Assembly (NCBI GenBank): GCA_017937195.1
Contig: JAGBEA010000015.1
Coordinates: forward strand, 1-52,969
Length of the DNA stretch: 52,969 nt
Reading direction: 5' to 3'
Origin: Oscillospiraceae bacterium
GTDB taxonomy: Bacteria > Bacillota > Clostridia > Oscillospirales > Oscillospiraceae
This document shows, piece by piece, positions 51,032-52,969 of the stretch. The first letter of the stretch is position 1. The number at the start of each line of letters is the position of its first letter. Made by a program: the position numbers and the translations under genes. Under the pieces are notes generated by a model that was not told where the DNA came from, ran no database searches, and saw only the letters and a list, made by a program, of their open reading frames with translations.

Positions 51032-51146
51032 GATGGGGTTCCTCCTTACTTTTTTGCGCTTTTTGGGGACGCGGAAAACGACCCAGTGACGCGCCAATTT
51101 GGAAGGACGCCGCCCTTCCGGGCAGATTCCTCCTCATACATTCCAT

Positions 51147-51175
51147 ATTATAATATATCGTCTAAAATTTATCAA
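51147..51175 (-). promoter_or_regulatory. crt promoter
   Basis: Minus strand TTGATA (51175-51170), 17-nt spacer, consensus TATAAT (51152-51147). Drives the crt-hbd-bcd-etfBA cluster. Confidence 0.85.
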
Positions 51176-51298
51176 CCCCAAGATTCGCTCTTTTTTCTTT
51201 TTTTGCACATTCCACAAAAGGATTGCCCGAACTTTGAACACTTTTATTTTCAGGGCAAACTTTTCCTCCGCCTCTCCCCTTCCAAGGCGAAAATACCA

Positions 51299-51328
51299 TT
51301 TACAGCAACTGCCGTTTTATGGTATAAA
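51299..51328 (+). promoter_or_regulatory. trmB promoter
   Basis: TTTACA (51299-51304), 18-nt spacer, TATAAA (51323-51328) with TGG before it (extended -10), 54 nt before the ATG at 51383. Confidence 0.6.
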
Positions 51329-51382
51329 TGGAGAAGAATCTTCCGCCCCTTGCCGCGGCGCCCATATAGGAGGAACAATGCT

Positions 51383-52399
51383 ATGCGTATGCGCAAAAAG
51401 AAAAATCTGCAGCCCCGTATGGAGGCGTGTCAGTCCAACTGGATCACCGAGCCTACGGCTCAAAAAGGGCGCTGGGCGGAGCTGTATCCGCAGGCAAAGG
51501 AGCTCCACATTGAGATCGGCTGCGGTAAGGGTCGCTTCACTATGGAAACGGCGCGCAACAATCCCGATGTGCTGCTGGTGGCTGTGGAAAAAGTGCCGGA
51601 CGCCATGGTAGTAGCTATGGAGCGCTGCCGCGACGCCGGCTTGACCAATGTGTTTTTCATTGACAGCGATGCCGCCGCCCTGCCCGACATTTTCGATGCC
51701 GGCGAGGTGGACCGCATCTACCTCAACTTCTCCGATCCGTGGCCCCGCAGCAATCAGGCGCGGCGCCGTCTGACCCACGGCAACTTCCTGCAGATCTATC
51801 GCAAGGTGCTGAAAATGGGCGGTGAGGTCCACTTCAAGAGCGACAACGACAAGCTGTTCGCCTTCTCCGAGGAGGAGATCCCCCGCTTTGGGTTCACCCT
51901 CTCCGAGGTGACCCACGATCTCCACGCCAACGGTCCCGTGGGTGTAATGACAGACTACGAAGCCAAGTTCTATGCCGAGGGCAAGAACATCAACCGCCTT
52001 GTGGCGACGATGGTGCCTTGGGAGCCTCCCTTCCCTGCCACGCTCCACGAGCTGAAGGTGCGCTGGGTAGATGCCTTCGCCATCGATGTGGATGAGGTGG
52101 AGTTGGGTCGCCGTGTGCTGGCAGAGCACAACTATCTGTGGCATCTGTTTTCTTGGGAGCTGCGTCCCCATCTGACGGGTGCTGAGGCACGCGCCGCCCT
52201 GCCTTATGAGGATTGCTGGTTCTTCTACTGCGAGTATCCGCCCGAGGATGAGCCTATCGCCCGCGCCGTCACCGCCGCCGAAGCCGCCGCACTGGCAGAC
52301 AGCAAGGAGGGCGACTGGTATCTGGTGGACAAGTTCTTTACCTGGACCTATGCACACACCCACGAAGCCCAGTGCGGCCCCTATTTTTGTAAGCGGTAA
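51383..52399 (+). CDS. trmB: tRNA (guanine-N7-)-methyltransferase with C-terminal extension
   Basis: A 338-residue protein. Residues 1-210 are a standard TrmB: SAM motif EIGCGKGRF (44-52), FIDSDAAALPDIF, and LNFSDPWPRSNQARRRL (114-130), with TDYEAKFYAEGKNINRL (190-206) as the tRNA-facing end. It methylates G46 of tRNAs. A 128-residue tail follows (211-338), which ordinary TrmB (about 210-240 residues) lacks; it is rich in Trp, Tyr and Phe and has two CX4C pairs (C278/C283 and C331/C336). The ATG at 51383 is 9 nt after AGGAGG; the frame is open far upstream but only by chance. Confidence 0.93.
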   Translation: MRMRKKKNLQPRMEACQSNWITEPTAQKGRWAELYPQAKELHIEIGCGKGRFTMETARNNPDVLLVAVEKVPDAMVVAMERCRDAGLTNVFFIDSDAAALPDIFDAGEVDRIYLNFSDPWPRSNQARRRLTHGNFLQIYRKVLKMGGEVHFKSDNDKLFAFSEEEIPRFGFTLSEVTHDLHANGPVGVMTDYEAKFYAEGKNINRLVATMVPWEPPFPATLHELKVRWVDAFAIDVDEVELGRRVLAEHNYLWHLFSWELRPHLTGAEARAALPYEDCWFFYCEYPPEDEPIARAVTAAEAAALADSKEGDWYLVDKFFTWTYAHTHEAQCGPYFCKR

Positions 52400-52422
52400 G
52401 CACCGAGGGAAAGGAGCACTCT

Positions 52423-52569
52423 ATGATACCCATCGAGGTGGTCTACGAATATCTGCGCACCGGAAAGCGCGACTGGGCTAAACAGCTTTTGCAGGAATCC
52501 ATGTTCCTTACACCGGAGAAGGCGGAGGAATACATCGTTTCACTGGAAAAAACGCTTTCTTCCCGATAA
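52423..52569 (+). CDS. 48-residue ORF of unknown function
   Basis: A short ORF of 48 codons, ATG at 52423, with AAAGGAG 6 nt upstream. The peptide is amphipathic and helical (YEYLRTGKRDWAKQLLQE, then FLTPEKAEEYIVSLEKTL). It lies 23 nt after trmB, is closed by a strong terminator 4 nt beyond its stop, and so looks like a real second gene of the trmB unit. I do not recognise it. Confidence 0.65.
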   Translation: MIPIEVVYEYLRTGKRDWAKQLLQESMFLTPEKAEEYIVSLEKTLSSR

Positions 52570-52573
52570 AAAT

Positions 52574-52610
52574 AAAAACCACCCGAAACCGATGGTTTCG
52601 GGTGGTTTTT
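52574..52610. terminator. Bidirectional terminator, trmB unit / rplT
   Basis: A perfect 17-bp stem (52574-52590 with 52594-52610), loop GAT, A tract before and T tract after. It closes the trmB unit (plus) and the rplT operon (minus). Confidence 0.92.
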
Positions 52611-52628
52611 TGTTCATTTTGAGATAAC

Positions 52629-52969
52629 TCAGGCCTTCTTGGCGATCTCGCACAGAGCGGAGAATGCCACTGCATCGTTGATGGCCATCTCGGACAGCAT
52701 CTTGCGGTTGATCTGGATGCCGGCGACCTTCAGACCGTGCATGAAGGTGGAATAGTTCATGCCGTTCAGCTTGCAGGCAGCGCTGATACGGGTGATCCAC
52801 AGCTGACGGAAGTCTCTCTTCTTCAGACGACGGGAAACGTAAGCGTAGGTCAGGGACTTCATGACAGCCTGGTTAGCCATCTTAAAGTGCTTGGACTTAG
52901 CGCCCCAGTAGCCCTTGGCCAGCTTCAGGGTCTTATTTCTTCTTTTACGCGCCATCATTGCGCCTTTAA
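52629..52969 (-). CDS. rplT: Ribosomal protein L20, 5' end cut by window edge
   Basis: Large-subunit assembly protein L20; it binds 23S rRNA early and in many bacteria also represses its own infC-rpmI-rplT operon. The visible sequence matches the family ([53 protein letters not shown]). In-frame codons continue past the MM at 52958 (KGA before it), and L20 proteins begin MARVKG-, so the true start lies just beyond the right edge, and the protein is about 116 residues. rpmI and infC should follow outside the window. Confidence 0.95.
   Translation of the reverse strand, partial: KGAMMARKRRNKTLKLAKGYWGAKSKHFKMANQAVMKSLTYAYVSRRLKKRDFRQLWITRISAACKLNGMNYSTFMHGLKVAGIQINRKMLSEMAINDAVAFSALCEIAKKA

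Larger units (their letters stand above)
51032..51382. other. 351-bp divergent intergenic region, crt / trmB
   Basis: No protein gene is supported here. It holds the crt promoter (51147-51175), a leader of about 110 nt with a GGAAGG/CCTTCC hairpin, and the trmB promoter (51299-51328). The remaining stretch (51180-51290) is A+T- and pyrimidine-rich and I see nothing further in it. Confidence 0.6.

Noticed and set aside
51046-51141. A 31-codon ORF in the crt leader that ends at the crt ribosome site
   Set aside because: Its ATG is at or before the expected transcription start (about 51140), so it would be leaderless at best, and it has no ribosome site.
52629-52958. rplT as a complete 109-residue gene starting at 52958
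   Set aside because: In-frame codons K-G-A precede that ATG and match the family N-terminus MARVKG-, so the start is outside the window.

Overview
The window is chromosomal DNA from a spore-forming Firmicute of class Clostridia. It carries a sporulation sigma factor (sigG), a PolC-type replicative polymerase, RNase M5, a T-box leader on alaS, consensus A/G-rich ribosome binding sites and a butyrate-forming gene cluster. Base composition is G+C-rich for Clostridia by eye. Together this suggests a gut Oscillospirales/Oscillospiraceae-like butyrate producer; that placement is inference from gene content only.

Layout. 1-190: the first 25 codons of an insertion-sequence transposase run off the left edge. 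190-5000: an FCD-type GntR regulator, sigG behind a sigma-F/sigma-G-type promoter, a MATE exporter, and glnS on the other strand. 5095-9497: a minus-strand run comEC-holA-rnmV-CYTH protein. 9633-13483: the polyamine importer operon potABCD with its own promoter and a structured leader. 13679-15526: an RluA-type pseudouridine synthase, divergent from the yceD-rpmF pair. 15700-19965: radical-SAM DUF512 protein, der, plsY and a DMT-family permease. 20011-30786: a long minus-strand run pyrH-frr-uppS-cdsA-dxr-rseP-ispG-polC-PPTase, which joins translation, isoprenoid and phospholipid synthesis, membrane proteolysis and replication.

30946-38017: a second RluA-type synthase, a DUF2974 hydrolase-like protein, lysO, a HIT protein, alaS with an upstream T-box (Ala specifier GCC), and a small unrecognised membrane protein. 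38119-42870: mltG with a U32-family protein, an unlisted 39-residue cysteine-rich peptide with a sigma-E-like promoter, tmk, a DNA glycosylase and a HAD phosphatase. 42913-46109: a PdxR/MocR-type regulator with greA, divergent from an ECF transporter S component, then a YwlG-family protein. 46183-51031: the crt-hbd-bcd-etfB-etfA cluster, which converts acetoacetyl-CoA-derived 3-hydroxybutyryl-CoA to butyryl-CoA. 51383-52969: trmB with an unusual 128-residue C-terminal extension, a 48-residue unknown ORF, and rplT cut by the right edge.

Most of the window is conserved housekeeping sequence. The parts least explained by known families are the TrmB extension with its two CX4C pairs, the 39-residue Cys-rich peptide, the IS 5' hairpin, the pot leader and the 48-residue ORF. 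I saw no CRISPR array, tRNA, rRNA, phage or defence island. Almost every gene is intact, and gene ends are marked by strong, often bidirectional terminators.
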